A DNA stretch of 64,000 nucleotides from Mucilaginibacter gossypiicola (GTDB taxonomy: Bacteria; Bacteroidota; Bacteroidia; Sphingobacteriales; Sphingobacteriaceae). The DNA lies in assembly GCF_900110105.1 (NCBI RefSeq), contig NZ_FOCL01000002.1, forward strand, positions 62,001 to 126,000, given 5' to 3'. Position numbers and translations under genes: made by a program. Under the pieces are notes generated by a model. The model ran no database searches. It was not told where the DNA came from and was given only the letters and a program-made list of their open reading frames with translations. Shown piece after piece: positions 1 through 7,490 of this stretch (within the stretch, counting starts at the first letter, position 1; each line of letters starts with the position of its first letter).

Positions 1-261
1 CCGGGTAAGTTCAATTACTTTTTTTTGATAGCCCACAGCCGTAATGGTAAGGGATAGTACTTTCGGCTCTACATTTCTGTAGGAGAAATGCCCGGTTTCG
101 CCGGTAACGGTTGTTTGATTTATTGGGTTTAAAATAACGGTAACTCCGTTAATCGGTATACGGGAGGCGCTGTCGATAACAGTTCCTGAAATTGTTTTTT
201 GTTGTGCATATAGTCCGCTGCTGTTCAATAGTAATATTAATACCAATAATTTAAATTTCAT
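1..261 (-). CDS. Outer-membrane protein with carboxypeptidase-like regulatory domain, 5' part only
   Basis: The gene runs off the left edge of the window; only the first 87 codons are visible. My translation from the ATG at 261 (minus) starts with a signal peptide (MKFKLLVLILLL, ending near GLYAQ). A repeat-like beta domain follows, with ISGTVIDS, TGETGHFSYRNV and VGYQKK. This is the pattern of the CarboxypepD_reg-like domain that opens TonB-dependent receptors and other surface proteins of Bacteroidota. Whether a TonB plug and barrel follow cannot be seen. It is divergent from the sensor kinase at 563. Confidence 0.75.
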   Translation of the reverse strand, partial: MKFKLLVLILLLNSSGLYAQQKTISGTVIDSASRIPINGVTVILNPINQTTVTGETGHFSYRNVEPKVLSLTITAVGYQKKVIELTR

Positions 262-562
262 ATTATCAGGTTACATAATGGCACCCTGCTCACATTTCTG
301 CCTGGTTGTTGTAAATGCACAGGAACTTCTTAATCCAACATAAACGTAGCAGTAAACCTTGTTTTATGGCCGCAGGCATAGATGAATGGTCTTTTTTTAA
401 TGATGAAAGGAGTATTGAAGCTTTAAATCAGTGTCTTTTATGCCGATACCGGTTTGGCCAGGATTCGCCTTTCGGGGATTTGTATTGGCATTTCATCTAT
501 ACATTTAGCCTGATCACCGATTGTTTGTTTTCCTGTAAAAATCGTTTGTGTTACTTTATTGT
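262..562. other. Intergenic region, no supported gene
   Basis: This 301-nt spacer lies between the divergent outer-membrane gene and the sensor kinase, so it should hold both promoters. A 99-codon open frame at 315-614 (plus) crosses into the kinase gene. Its composition is not protein-like and I recognise no family, so I do not call it. No clear TAnnTTTG box or hairpin was found. Confidence 0.4.
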
Positions 563-1687
563 ATGTCTCGTATCAAAACCATTTCGGTCATTCTGCATAT
601 TGCAGGGTGGATAACGCTCATGGCCATTCCGCTGGTCTTTCTGAATAGTGGCAGCGGATTTGGCGATATCATGATCCTGTTGCATAACACCGATTACTGG
701 TTGTTCGGGCTTACTTTTATGGTTGTTTTTTATAGCAATACCTTTTTTGTTAAATGGCTGCTGCTCAATAAAAGATATGTTGCATATGGCTTTGCTGCAT
801 TTTTTTTGCTGTTTGGTGTATTTTGTATCCGGCCTTTTGACAGGTTGCTTCATATCAGCGAGCATGAAAACATTGGTCGCCCGGTAATAGCACATCAACC
901 TGATAACGAAAAACATCCGCCTGGCAAACCACCCGGGCAAAGCCCCGGGCGGTCCTCGTACCGGGATAGGCCCTTAAGCAGATCGCCATTTAAACAGCCC
1001 CTGGATATTACAAGTTTCTTTATCTTCTTTACGCTTTTAGCCTTTAGTGCCGCTACCAAAATCATCAGGAAATGGCTAATTACCGAACAAAGGGCCTCCC
1101 GGGCAGAGGCAGACAAGGCAACCGCCGAGCTCTCTTTTTTGAAAGCACAGATCAACCCGCATTTTTTGTTCAATACAATGAACAATATTTATACCCTTGT
1201 TTTAACAAGAGATGACCATGCAGCCGACAGCGTGTTGCGACTGTCAAAAATTATGCGTTATATTACAGAAGATATAGCTGGGAATTTTGCCCCACTGCAA
1301 CGCGAAATTGATTGTATTACCAGTTATATCGAATTACAGCGTTTACGCACAGGTAACCTTACCATTGTTGACTTTGAAGTAGATGGAGACATTGACCAAA
1401 AGCAAATAGCGCCGCTGTTATTAATGACCTTTATTGAAAACATTTTCAAATACGGCGTTAGTAAACACGAAGCATCGACTATCAGTATTAAATTGAATAT
1501 CAGCGAAGAAAGCTTGCTTTTTTATTGTAAAAACAAGATTTTTAGCTCAAATAGCAAATACGAGGGCACCGGGATAGGCATTAAGAACACCCGCCGCCGT
1601 TTAGAGCATTTATATAACGGCAGGTATTTATTAGATATCAGCGATAATAACCAGGAATATATTGTTCAACTAACTTTACAAAATTAG
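563..1687 (+). CDS. Sensor histidine kinase, LytS/YehU type
   Basis: Membrane histidine kinase of about 374 residues that should phosphorylate the LytTR regulator encoded 2 nt downstream. About four hydrophobic segments lie in the N-terminal 170 residues, with a Pro/Arg-rich cytoplasmic or loop stretch around 115-150. The H-box NPHFLFN (His near residue 200) is the mark of the His_kinase family. The ATPase part has an N-box (ENIFKYGV) and a G-box (GTGIGIKNTRRR). The frame is open from a GTG at 548, but the ATG at 563 gives the usual MSRIK start, so I chose it. The sensed signal is unknown. Confidence 0.9.
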   Translation: MSRIKTISVILHIAGWITLMAIPLVFLNSGSGFGDIMILLHNTDYWLFGLTFMVVFYSNTFFVKWLLLNKRYVAYGFAAFFLLFGVFCIRPFDRLLHISEHENIGRPVIAHQPDNEKHPPGKPPGQSPGRSSYRDRPLSRSPFKQPLDITSFFIFFTLLAFSAATKIIRKWLITEQRASRAEADKATAELSFLKAQINPHFLFNTMNNIYTLVLTRDDHAADSVLRLSKIMRYITEDIAGNFAPLQREIDCITSYIELQRLRTGNLTIVDFEVDGDIDQKQIAPLLLMTFIENIFKYGVSKHEASTISIKLNISEESLLFYCKNKIFSSNSKYEGTGIGIKNTRRRLEHLYNGRYLLDISDNNQEYIVQLTLQN

Positions 1688-1689
1688 TC

Positions 1690-2400
1690 ATGACTTTAAA
1701 ATGTATAGCTATTGATGATGAGCCTTTGGCATTACGGCTCATAGAAGAGTATGTATCACGCTTTCCTGACTTGCAGCTTATCAGAACATTTGAAGACGCA
1801 GTTTCAGCTGCCGAATTCTTGAAAAGCAAACCGGTCGACCTGATTTTTTCGGATATCAATATGCCCGATATTACTGGTATCGACCTGGCAAAATCGTTAA
1901 CGATAAAGCCAATGATCATTTTCACCACTTCCTACCGGAACTATGCTTATGACGGTTTTGAGTTGGAAGCTATAGATTTTATTGAAAAACCAATTGAATT
2001 TGAACGCTTTACCCGTGCGGTAGAAAAAGCACTTATGATTCATCAATATAAAAACGCGGCAAAAGGCAAACCAAATGAAACAGACGAAAGTTTGTATGTG
2101 CAATCGGAGTACCGGGTTATAAAGATTGCCTTGAGCGCCATCAGGTATATTGAAAGCATGGAAAATTATATCCGGATCCATTTAACCAATGATAAACCGG
2201 TTCTTACATTGATCCCCCTAAAAGAAGTATTAAAAAAGCTGCCTGCTGCCAAATTCCAGCGGATCCACCGCAGCTATATTGTTCCGGTGGGTAAAATAAA
2301 ATCCTTACAAAAACGTAAGGTGCAATTAGCAGGCATTGAGCTGCCCGTGAGTGACGCCTATTATGAAATTATCCGTGGTTTAGTTACCTGGGGGGCATAA
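1690..2400 (+). CDS. LytTR family response regulator
   Basis: Response regulator of 236 residues. The receiver domain (about 1-115) has the acidic pair D9-D10, the phospho-acceptor Asp near 55 (FSDINMPD) and Lys near 100 (IEKP). The C-terminal half is a LytTR DNA-binding domain, with YIESMENYIRIHL, and FQRIHRSYIVPV near the end. It starts 2 nt after the kinase stop, so the two form one two-component operon. Targets cannot be read from the sequence; the neighbouring outer-membrane gene is one possibility. Confidence 0.92.
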   Translation: MTLKCIAIDDEPLALRLIEEYVSRFPDLQLIRTFEDAVSAAEFLKSKPVDLIFSDINMPDITGIDLAKSLTIKPMIIFTTSYRNYAYDGFELEAIDFIEKPIEFERFTRAVEKALMIHQYKNAAKGKPNETDESLYVQSEYRVIKIALSAIRYIESMENYIRIHLTNDKPVLTLIPLKEVLKKLPAAKFQRIHRSYIVPVGKIKSLQKRKVQLAGIELPVSDAYYEIIRGLVTWGA

Positions 2401-2432
2401 TCTTCTTTGTTATAACTACCTCTGTTAATCAT

Positions 2433-2475
2433 AGCAAAGAGGCTGTTGTTATTGTATAACGCGGGCCTCTTTGCT
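2433..2475. terminator. Bidirectional hairpin between convergent genes
   Basis: Inverted repeat AGCAAAGAGGC (2433-2443) / GCCTCTTTGCT (2465-2475) with a 21-nt loop. It lies between the LytTR regulator (plus) and the SDR gene (minus). There is no long T-run, so termination efficiency is uncertain. Confidence 0.5.
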
Positions 2476-2504
2476 GTGCATTAAGTTAAAAAGTCATCAA
2501 TTGT

Positions 2505-3401
2505 TTATTTCCTGAGATAGCCGGCTGCAGCAATATCGGTAACTAACCCTTCGGCTTTAGGTTGCCAATTTAAAGCGGTACGTGTTTTTTCGCTGGATGC
2601 AGGGCAATTCATTGAGGCAAAATGCAGAAACCAGCCAAAATGTGCCGCAGCCTCGTCGCCGGTTTTACTAACCACGGGCAAATGCAGGCCCCGGCCAATA
2701 GCCCCGGCAATTTCACGGAATGCGATACCTTCCTCGTCTACCGCATGAAGCACCCGGAGTTCCGGTTGTTTTTCTACAATGAGGCGATATAAAGCCGCAG
2801 CATCTGAACGGTGAACGGCAGGCCAGCGATTGTTTCCCTCTGCTATATAAGCCGATTCGCCTTTTTCCTGCGCCATGTTGATAACCATTGGTACAAAGCC
2901 ATGATCGCCCTCGCCATGTACGCTTGGCGGCAGGCGCACCGTATAAACTTTTACGCCTTTTGCAGCTACAGTTGCAGCAGCCTCCTCAGAAGCCACACGC
3001 GGAATAACGTCTGATGCAGCGGGCGGCACATCATCTTCGGTAGCCAGGCGGCCATAATTTAAAAGCCCGACACCAGAGGTGATAACCATAGGTTTATCTG
3101 TTCCTGCCAGGGCGTCGCCTAAAGCTTCAATTACCTTCCGGTCGGCTTCACAATTGGCCTTAAACTGCGAAAAATCATGATTGAAAGCCGTATGGATAAT
3201 TGCATCACAAGCGGCGGCACCTTTCTGAATAAGCTCCAGGTCGTTTACATCGCCGCGGTACACTTCGGCGCCGGTTGATGCTAATTGTTCGGCACCTTTA
3301 TCTGAACGGACAAGGCCAAGTACCTGATGGCCTGCCCCTAAAAGTTCTTTTACTATTGCTGAGCCTACAAATCCCGAGGCTCCGGTTACAAATACACGCA
3401 T
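2505..3401 (-). CDS. SDR-family NAD(P)-dependent epimerase/dehydratase-like oxidoreductase
   Basis: Protein of 298 residues with a Rossmann fold of the extended/atypical SDR type. The nucleotide-binding motif TGASGFVGS is at residues 6-14, followed by LVRSDKGAEQL, where the basic residue suggests NADP. Later segments (AIIHTAFNHD, TVRLPPSVHGEG) match the NmrA/epimerase-like group. The substrate is unknown. It is followed on the same strand by accessory enzymes and regulators with separate promoters. A Crp-like regulator gene ends 75 nt upstream and could control it. Confidence 0.85.
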   Translation of the reverse strand: MRVFVTGASGFVGSAIVKELLGAGHQVLGLVRSDKGAEQLASTGAEVYRGDVNDLELIQKGAAACDAIIHTAFNHDFSQFKANCEADRKVIEALGDALAGTDKPMVITSGVGLLNYGRLATEDDVPPAASDVIPRVASEEAAATVAAKGVKVYTVRLPPSVHGEGDHGFVPMVINMAQEKGESAYIAEGNNRWPAVHRSDAAALYRLIVEKQPELRVLHAVDEEGIAFREIAGAIGRGLHLPVVSKTGDEAAAHFGWFLHFASMNCPASSEKTRTALNWQPKAEGLVTDIAAAGYLRK

Positions 3402-3476
3402 AAGTCAATGATTTTATTTGATACAAAACTCTCCAATAAAATCCTGCCAAAGATGGTCACATGACCATAATTACAA

Positions 3477-4055
3477 TTAACGCTGAAGCTGCGCGTGCCT
3501 GATGCGGGTAAGTGTTTTTATGGAGATGCCCAGATAGGCGGCTATCATGCGCAGGGGCAAACGGGCAAGGTAGTTTGGAAAGGTTTGAACAAAATCTTCA
3601 TACTTTTCTTCAGGCGTGGCGCTTAATGAAAGTAGGATCCGCTTACGGCTGTAATGGGTGTTACGGGCAATAAGATCTTCGGCAAATTTTTTCAATTGCG
3701 GCACTTTTGCCAGCAACATATCGAAATCCTTTTTTTGCCAGCTGAGCACACTGCTGGGCTCTACTGCACCAATACTTACTTGCGAAGGTATCTGCCTATC
3801 ATAACTTTCAACATCCAGCGTCCAGCTGTTTTCGGGCGAGAATTGAAGAATATGCTGATTGCCATCAGCAGAAATGTTGAAAGTATACAACAATCCGCTC
3901 ATCACAAAAACTTTATGCCTGCATACCTCGCCTGCACTGAAAAGGACTTCGTTACGGCGCAAGTTTCGCGGCACGGCCAGGTCACTGATCCGGCGGATCG
4001 TTTCTTCAGCCATGTCGCTACCGTTTCGCAGGTATGTTTCAAATTCCGGATGCAT
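3477..4055 (-). CDS. Crp/Fnr family transcriptional regulator
   Basis: 192 residues. The N-terminal cyclic-nucleotide-binding-like beta roll includes RNEVLFSAGEVCRHKVFVMSG. A short C-terminal helix-turn-helix has LRMIAAYLGISIKTLTRIR, and the protein ends almost directly after it, as in the small single-domain-plus-HTH group common in Bacteroidota. Conserved cAMP-binding residues are not obvious, so the ligand is unknown. A perfect TATTTTTG box sits a few bases upstream of the start. Adjacent SDR and alpha/beta hydrolase genes are plausible targets. Confidence 0.88.
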   Translation of the reverse strand: MHPEFETYLRNGSDMAEETIRRISDLAVPRNLRRNEVLFSAGEVCRHKVFVMSGLLYTFNISADGNQHILQFSPENSWTLDVESYDRQIPSQVSIGAVEPSSVLSWQKKDFDMLLAKVPQLKKFAEDLIARNTHYSRKRILLSLSATPEEKYEDFVQTFPNYLARLPLRMIAAYLGISIKTLTRIRHAQLQR

Positions 4056-4059
4056 TACT

Positions 4060-4067
4060 CAAAAATA
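4060..4067 (-). promoter_or_regulatory. -7 box of the Crp-like gene
   Basis: TATTTTTG on the minus strand fits the Bacteroidota -7 consensus TAnnTTTG and lies 4 nt from the start codon. No good TTTG -33 element at the usual 19-21 nt spacing. Confidence 0.4.
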
Positions 4068-4126
4068 ATAAACATTTCAGTAGCAAGCCTTCAGATATTA
4101 TTGCGATAAACGATTATGACAAAATA

Positions 4127-4158
4127 CAAACGGCTATCCTTTGCGGGATAGCCGTTTG
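4127..4158. terminator. Hairpin terminator after the alpha/beta hydrolase gene
   Basis: Perfect 13-bp arms CAAACGGCTATCC / GGATAGCCGTTTG with a 6-nt loop, just downstream of the minus-strand hydrolase gene that ends at 4183. Confidence 0.65.
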
Positions 4159-4182
4159 ATTAATACAGTAATTGATAAAAGA

Positions 4183-5004
4183 TTATTCTTTAATAAAAGC
4201 TAAAAGATCCTTGTTGATGGTTGCAGCCTCGGTAGTGGGCATACCATGCGGGAAACCCGGATATGAAATCAATTTGCCGTTTTTCAGGTGTTTGATAGAT
4301 TTTAGCGCTGAGTTTGCAAACGGAACTATCTGGTCATCTTCGCCATGCAAAATAAGTACAGGAATATCTACACTTTTAAGGTCTTCTGTAAAATCTGTTT
4401 CCGAAAAAGCTTTTACGCAATCATAATGTGCTTTAATGCCGCCCATCATGCCCTGGCGCCACCAGTTGTCCCTGATACCTTGCGAAACTTTAGCACCTTC
4501 GCGGTTATAGCCGTAAAACGGAATAGTTAAATCCTGGTAAAATTGGTTCCTTTGAGTTGCGGTGCTTTCACGGATGCCGTCAAATACAGCAATCGGAACG
4601 CCATCAGGGTTGCTTTCGCTTTGTACCATAACCGGAGGAACCGCGCTGATCAGCACTGCTTTGGCTATACGGCCTTTTCCATATTTTGCAGCGTAGTGGA
4701 TAACCTCACCACCACCGGTAGAGTGCCCGATGTGGATAGCATCCTTCAGGTCAAGCGCCTCAACAAGTTCGGCAACATCAGCTGCATAAGTATCCATTTC
4801 GTTGCCGGTTGCAGTTTGGCTTGATCGGCCATGTCCGCGACGGTCATGCGCTATAACCCGGTAACCTTGCTCAAGGAAAAAGAACATCTGGGCATCCCAG
4901 TCATCGGCAGACAGCGGCCAACCGTGATGAAAAACCAATGGTTGTCCGGTTCCCCAGTCCTTGTAATAAATTTCGGTTCCGTCTTTTACTGTAATTTTAC
5001 TCAT
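4183..5004 (-). CDS. Alpha/beta hydrolase, non-heme chloroperoxidase/esterase-like
   Basis: 273 residues with full alpha/beta-hydrolase architecture: oxyanion-hole HHGWPLS near 26, nucleophile elbow GHSTGG with Ser95, acid in HGEDDQIVP, and His in PGFPHGM near the C-terminus. Length and motifs match the cofactor-free haloperoxidase/aryl-esterase group; such proteins usually act as esterases in vivo. There is no signal peptide, so it is cytoplasmic. Substrate unknown. The gene stands alone, with its own hairpin downstream. Confidence 0.9.
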   Translation of the reverse strand: MSKITVKDGTEIYYKDWGTGQPLVFHHGWPLSADDWDAQMFFFLEQGYRVIAHDRRGHGRSSQTATGNEMDTYAADVAELVEALDLKDAIHIGHSTGGGEVIHYAAKYGKGRIAKAVLISAVPPVMVQSESNPDGVPIAVFDGIRESTATQRNQFYQDLTIPFYGYNREGAKVSQGIRDNWWRQGMMGGIKAHYDCVKAFSETDFTEDLKSVDIPVLILHGEDDQIVPFANSALKSIKHLKNGKLISYPGFPHGMPTTEAATINKDLLAFIKE

Positions 5005-5266
5005 TTTGTTTTTCAGTTATGGTGATTAATAAAACGCTGAAGATGTAGGGCTGCTAAGCAAAACATTGTCGATGAATACCTTATGTTCCGGGGCTGATTT
5101 CTTACCCTAACCAAAGCTTATCGACAGCCTAAAAGTAATAAATTAAAGGCAGGAGGCGCCCCGGCGTCCTTCAAAAATTACCCTCATACGATAAATCATC
5201 ACGTTTTTTTGACAGCTCCATTTGAAAGCCCGCAGGCAACTGCTTTTATAATCACCGATACAAAAA

Positions 5267-5644
5267 TCAGGGATTAGTGATCCACCAGGTATTGCCGAAC
5301 GGGTCTTTTACTCCCGCACTCCGGCCATAGGATTGATTGGCCGGGGGCATAATACTTTCCGCGCCGTTGTCCAGCGCTTTTTGGTAGGTTGCATCGCAGC
5401 TTTCAACGTATATAAACATACCAGCATTTTGCTGTTGATAAGTGTCTGTGCAATCGGCAAACATGATGGTGCTACCATTGATATTAACTTCGGCATGCAT
5501 AATGGTGTGCTCATCACGCATGGTTTTGAATTGCTCGGTTGCGCCGAACACATCCTGGGTAAATCTGATAAATCTACCTGCGTTTTTAACAATGAGGTAA
5601 GGCATTACTGCCTGGTAATTTTCGGGAATGTTTAATGTTGCCAT
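5267..5644 (-). CDS. VOC (glyoxalase/bleomycin-resistance fold) family protein
   Basis: 125 residues, one vicinal-oxygen-chelate module pair. It opens YQAVMPYLIVKNAGRFIRFTQDVFGA and ends KDPFGNTWWI, the conserved C-terminal motif of the PhnB/YdeM-like group. Metal-binding side chains (His/Glu) include HAEVNI and the final DPFGN region. The function of such orphan VOC proteins is rarely known. A TAATTTTG box lies 20 nt upstream. The AraC-type regulator gene lies just downstream, with a 64-nt gap. Confidence 0.88.
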   Translation of the reverse strand: MATLNIPENYQAVMPYLIVKNAGRFIRFTQDVFGATEQFKTMRDEHTIMHAEVNINGSTIMFADCTDTYQQQNAGMFIYVESCDATYQKALDNGAESIMPPANQSYGRSAGVKDPFGNTWWITNP

Positions 5645-5663
5645 AGCTTGTTGGTATTTTACT

Positions 5664-5671
5664 CAAAATTA
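5664..5671 (-). promoter_or_regulatory. -7 box of the VOC gene
   Basis: TAATTTTG on the minus strand, an exact TAnnTTTG match 19 nt upstream of the start codon. No convincing -33 partner. Confidence 0.4.
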
Positions 5672-5708
5672 GGCTTCTCACAATTCTTAAAATTGTAAAA
5701 ACCAGACA

Positions 5709-6515
5709 TTATGTATTCCGGTATTCTGTCCCCTCGGCCTTGCCCGAAAAATAAAAACCCGGGTGATAGCCCGTAAATTCCTTTACATCATGAATAAAAT
5801 GCGACTGATCATAATAACCACATTCCATGGCTATCCGGGTTAATGTTTTATCGGTATTGTACTGCCTCAATGCATCCTGAAGGCGCGTAAGCCGCATATA
5901 GGTTTTGGGGCTAAAACCTGCATATTCCTTAAACTTTCGGTCGAAATGCCTTTCAGATAAATTATAGGCATTGGCCAGCTGGGCAACTGTCCTGTACTGT
6001 TTGTTATGGATCACATCCCTGATGGCGATAGCCATACGTTCATCCTTTAACCCGTTTTTACGTAAGCGGGCAATTAAAAAAGCGGAAAGTACCTCCGCAC
6101 GTTTATTATTATCGGCTGCCAGCATAATCCGTTCCTCCAGCTCACGACCAGGACGGCTTAAAAATGTATCGAAATCAAATGCGAGATTGCTGGTCTGACT
6201 GCTTGCGATATTAAAGAAACAGGGCACAGCAAAAGGATAGATATAAGCACCAAAAATCCCAAAGCTTTCAGTTGTAATAAAACGCCGGTATTGCGTGGTT
6301 TGAAACTGGATGCCTGACGGACCCGCGTTTTGCCCGGTTTTATTGTCCAACTCATCAAATGCCGAACGATAGTGAAACACCATTTCGGTACAACCATCGG
6401 CAATAGAACGATAAATATATGATGGCTCATCAGCGCCCAGCTCATGCTCAAGCACCCAGTAAAATCTTACATAAGGTTTCAATTCGGCCGGCGGCTGGAT
6501 GGTGAAATAGCGCAT
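5709..6515 (-). CDS. AraC family transcriptional regulator
   Basis: 268 residues. The N-terminal ~150 form a cupin-like sensor domain of the kind common in Bacteroidota AraC proteins (PPAELKPYVRFYWVLEHE). The C-terminal part is an AraC helix-turn-helix pair: VAQLANAYNLSERHFDRKF, then IAMECGYYDQSHFIHDVKEF, ending YHPGFY. The ligand is unknown. It may act on itself or on the VOC gene, which lies 64 nt away on the same strand. Confidence 0.9.
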   Translation of the reverse strand: MRYFTIQPPAELKPYVRFYWVLEHELGADEPSYIYRSIADGCTEMVFHYRSAFDELDNKTGQNAGPSGIQFQTTQYRRFITTESFGIFGAYIYPFAVPCFFNIASSQTSNLAFDFDTFLSRPGRELEERIMLAADNNKRAEVLSAFLIARLRKNGLKDERMAIAIRDVIHNKQYRTVAQLANAYNLSERHFDRKFKEYAGFSPKTYMRLTRLQDALRQYNTDKTLTRIAMECGYYDQSHFIHDVKEFTGYHPGFYFSGKAEGTEYRNT

Positions 6516-6620
6516 CTTTTGATTGGCAATTCGGATGTTCGATTTCGGAATTAAATAAATTTAAGACTTTATTTTCAGATATTTGAATAGTCAGCTAACC
6601 CATTCACTATAAAAACAAAC

Positions 6621-7097
6621 ATGGCATTAATACTACATGGTAAATCAACATGCTGTTTTTGTAACCAGGTACTTAATGACGATGCTGATTACAGAGGCTT
6701 TCCTCATTTTGTAGGAAATTCAAATGACGAACTATTTAAGTATTCTGACAATGCATTCCATATAGATTGTTTAAACGCGGCTCCAATTGGAGCCAAGCTC
6801 ATTAGATACGCCGATGAGTTTATAAGATTTATTGCTCCGGGCAACCGTAAATGTGTTGTAACCGGTGAACTTATAACCAAACAGGAAGATCATATAATGA
6901 TCGGGTATCTTACTTCTGATGAAGCCTCGGCATTACATCAGTTTAATTTTACACATATTCATCGAAACAATCTTGCAAAATGGCAAGACCAGTCTAAACT
7001 ACTGTCATTGCTCCTCTCCCTTAGGGATTCAGAAAACTGGCAGAATCATTACCCGCAGCAATATCTATCAATGCTAATACAGAGCATTACATTATAA
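6621..7097 (+). CDS. Unrecognised protein with CxxC...HxxC putative zinc site
   Basis: 158 residues, no family recognised. A CCFC motif (Cys11-Cys14) and HIDC (His47-Cys50) form a CxxC/HxxC set that could hold one zinc, as in a treble-clef or zinc-ribbon knuckle. A further Cys lies in NRKCVVTGEL, which looks like a second strand-turn pair. There is no signal peptide or membrane segment. The gene is more AT-rich than its neighbours and stands alone. It is convergent with another orphan gene 49 nt away. An immunity or accessory role is possible but is only a guess. Confidence 0.7.
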   Translation: MALILHGKSTCCFCNQVLNDDADYRGFPHFVGNSNDELFKYSDNAFHIDCLNAAPIGAKLIRYADEFIRFIAPGNRKCVVTGELITKQEDHIMIGYLTSDEASALHQFNFTHIHRNNLAKWQDQSKLLSLLLSLRDSENWQNHYPQQYLSMLIQSITL

Positions 7098-7146
7098 CAA
7101 ACTGGGAAACTAAGGCAATAATTAAATGTTAGTTATAAAAGGATAC

Positions 7147-7449
7147 TCAGTCCCCCACAATTATAAAACCATCTTTAACACTTTCAAGGCGAGCGACCAA
7201 CTCGTTTAGTCTTTTCTTAACCCTTTGTTTATCGTCTTTTAGATTTGACAAATGCTCCTTAATGAGCAGTATGATAACCCGGGCGTGACCTGCATAAATT
7301 CGCGTGGTGCCATAGGGATCTATTGTTATACCCGTTGCTTTTTTAAAACTGAAGGCAACTGATTCTGCGATTTCGAGGTCGGCATATTCAATTTCAAATA
7401 ATTTCTCATTCAATTGAATATCGTTTATATCGTAAAAATCCAGCGGCAT
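7147..7449 (-). CDS. Unrecognised 100-residue acidic/alpha-helical protein
   Basis: 100 residues with no known family. The N-terminal half is acidic (DFYDINDIQLNEKLFEIEY). A central segment (DPYGTTRIYAGHARVIILL) is followed by charged helices with a KDDKQRVKKRLNELVARL stretch suited to coiled-coil pairing. It is cytoplasmic by sequence. Its start lies 41 nt beyond the end of the beta-lactamase-like gene, so it could be transcribed upstream of or separately from that strand's next gene. The size and setting resemble small immunity proteins, but no toxin gene is nearby. Confidence 0.65.
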   Translation of the reverse strand: MPLDFYDINDIQLNEKLFEIEYADLEIAESVAFSFKKATGITIDPYGTTRIYAGHARVIILLIKEHLSNLKDDKQRVKKRLNELVARLESVKDGFIIVGD

Positions 7450-7490
7450 TTTATTTTAACCAAAACGAACAAACCAACCCCTAAATCCTC

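Noticed and set aside
315..614. 99-codon plus-strand frame upstream of the sensor kinase
   Set aside because: Composition (many Cys, Phe and Arg with no pattern) is not protein-like, it overlaps the kinase start, and no family is recognisable.
5005..5266. Possible gene remnant between the hydrolase and VOC genes
   Set aside because: I translated it on the minus strand and found no similarity to a family or to neighbouring genes; contains only a short GC-rich patch.
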